A stretch of 6,602 nt of DNA from an uncultured Ignavibacteriales bacterium (lineage in GTDB: Bacteria; Bacteroidota; Ignavibacteria; Ignavibacteriales; Ignavibacteriaceae), in NCBI GenBank assembly GCA_913053915.1, contig CAJXGP010000121.1:1-6602 (forward strand), in the 5' to 3' direction. The translations under genes and the position numbers were made by a program. How positions within the stretch are numbered: the first letter of the stretch is position 1; the number at the start of each line of letters is the position of its first letter. Under the pieces are notes generated by a model, which was given only the letters and a program-made list of their open reading frames with translations, was not told the DNA's origin and searched no databases. This document shows, piece by piece, positions 5,924 to 6,602 of the stretch.

Positions 5924-6562
5924 ATGTTGAAAGTAAATGAAATATATTATTCAATTCAGGGAGAAAGCACAAAAGCAGGATTACCGTGTGTTTTTATTAG
6001 ATTGACCTACTGTAATCTAAGGTGTACTTATTGTGATACCGAATATGCATTTTATGATGGAATGGATAAGCCAATAGATGATATTCTAGTAGAAATCAAT
6101 AAATATCAGTGTAATTTGGTTGAGATTACCGGTGGAGAACCTCTGGTTCAAAGCGAGAGTTTAGAATTAATGAAGAGACTTGCAGACGAAGGTTATGAAG
6201 TATTGCTTGAAACCGGAGGCAGTCTCCCAATCAAAGAAGTCGATTCGCGTGTGAAAATTATCATGGATTTGAAATGCCCTTCCAGCGGTATGCAAAAAAA
6301 GAATCTTTATGAAAATATATTTTTTATAAAACCAATGGATGAGTTAAAGTTTGTAATAGGAGACCGGGAGGATTATGACTGGAGTAAAAGTATTATTTCC
6401 AAATATAAATTGACTTATAAATGTACAATACTTTTTTTACCGGTTTTTGGAAAAATTGAACCCATAACAATTGCCGACTGGATAATGGAAGATAAATTAA
6501 ATGTTAGATTTCAATTACAAATGCATAAATATATATGGCATCCGGAAAAAAGAGGTGTATAA
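5924..6562 (+). CDS. queE: 7-carboxy-7-deazaguanine synthase
   Basis: This radical-SAM enzyme turns 6-carboxy-5,6,7,8-tetrahydropterin into 7-carboxy-7-deazaguanine, the ring-contraction step toward preQ0 and queuosine in tRNA. The 212-residue protein carries the CxxxCxxC cluster motif (C30, C34, C37) that holds the 4Fe-4S cluster. It also has the QueE opening with QGES at 12-15, the SAM-binding GGEPL at 70-74, LETGG at 95-99, MDLKCPSSG at 114-122, LKFVIGD at 141-147, and the family ending QLQMHKYIWHPEKRGV. The length is close to known QueE (a little over 200 residues) and nothing is missing. The start at 5924 puts the conserved N-terminal strand in place. It overlaps the next gene, a QueD-like enzyme, by one base, so the two are cotranscribed and probably translationally coupled; QueD makes the substrate of QueE. 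Confidence 0.95.
   Translation: MLKVNEIYYSIQGESTKAGLPCVFIRLTYCNLRCTYCDTEYAFYDGMDKPIDDILVEINKYQCNLVEITGGEPLVQSESLELMKRLADEGYEVLLETGGSLPIKEVDSRVKIIMDLKCPSSGMQKKNLYENIFFIKPMDELKFVIGDREDYDWSKSIISKYKLTYKCTILFLPVFGKIEPITIADWIMEDKLNVRFQLQMHKYIWHPEKRGV
6551..6557 (+). promoter_or_regulatory. Ribosome binding site AGAGGTG of queD
   Basis: AGAGGTG lies inside the end of queE, four bases before the ATG of the next gene. It is the strongest Shine-Dalgarno-like site in the window and supports the overlapping start at 6562. Confidence 0.7.
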
Positions 6563-6602
6563 TGAAAATAGCAAAAGAGTTTAGATGGGAGATGGGGCAT
6601 AG
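6562..6602 (+). CDS. queD: 6-carboxytetrahydropterin synthase (QueD/PTPS family), 5' fragment cut by window end
   Basis: Only 13 residues are present, MKIAKEFRWEMGH. They match the start of the QueD/6-pyruvoyl-tetrahydropterin synthase family, where a short strand leads to a histidine (here H13) that is the first zinc ligand. QueD converts dihydroneopterin triphosphate to the substrate of QueE. The stop of queE and this ATG share one base (TAATG). The identification rests on this short peptide plus the neighbour, which makes it probable rather than proven. Confidence 0.75.
   Translation, partial: MKIAKEFRWEMGH

Overview
The window is strongly AT-rich bacterial chromosomal DNA. The gene repertoire, the weak Shine-Dalgarno signals, the A/T-biased codons and the upstream cluster of short GC-rich palindromes suggest a Gram-negative of the Bacteroidota/Chlorobi-Ignavibacteria side of the tree. 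That placement comes from general impression rather than a search, so it is only moderately secure.

Layout. Positions 1-388 are non-coding and hold a dense set of short hairpins nested inside longer inverted repeats (REP-like). Next come three same-strand, closely packed genes. The first (389-1525) is a chimera: a HEAT-like helical N-terminus joined directly to the ATPase domain of an MsbA-type ABC exporter, with no transmembrane domain. The second (1527-3593) is an O-antigen ligase/polymerase (WaaL/Wzy_C family) whose large periplasmic loop carries an insert of about 285 residues that reads as a seven-bladed beta-propeller. The third (3621-5132) is a GlmU-like sugar-1-phosphate nucleotidyltransferase with an altered left-handed beta-helix C-terminus lacking the GlmU acetyltransferase motifs. 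Together they look like a small cell-envelope glycan locus: nucleotide-sugar supply, an ABC ATPase remnant or relative, and transfer or polymerisation of lipid-linked glycan in the periplasm.

Convergent to this operon is rpsT (ribosomal protein S20, minus strand, 5293-5553), with a near-consensus sigma-70 promoter and a clear intrinsic terminator. Divergent from rpsT, after about 370 bases of AT-rich spacer, begins a queuosine/7-deazaguanine operon: queE (5924-6562) overlapping by one base the start of a queD-like gene cut by the window edge.

The most unusual content is architectural. Two neighbouring envelope genes both carry a protein-interaction type fold (HEAT-like helices, beta-propeller) where relatives have none, and the first is either a real gene fusion, a decaying deletion product or an assembly junction next to a repeat cluster.
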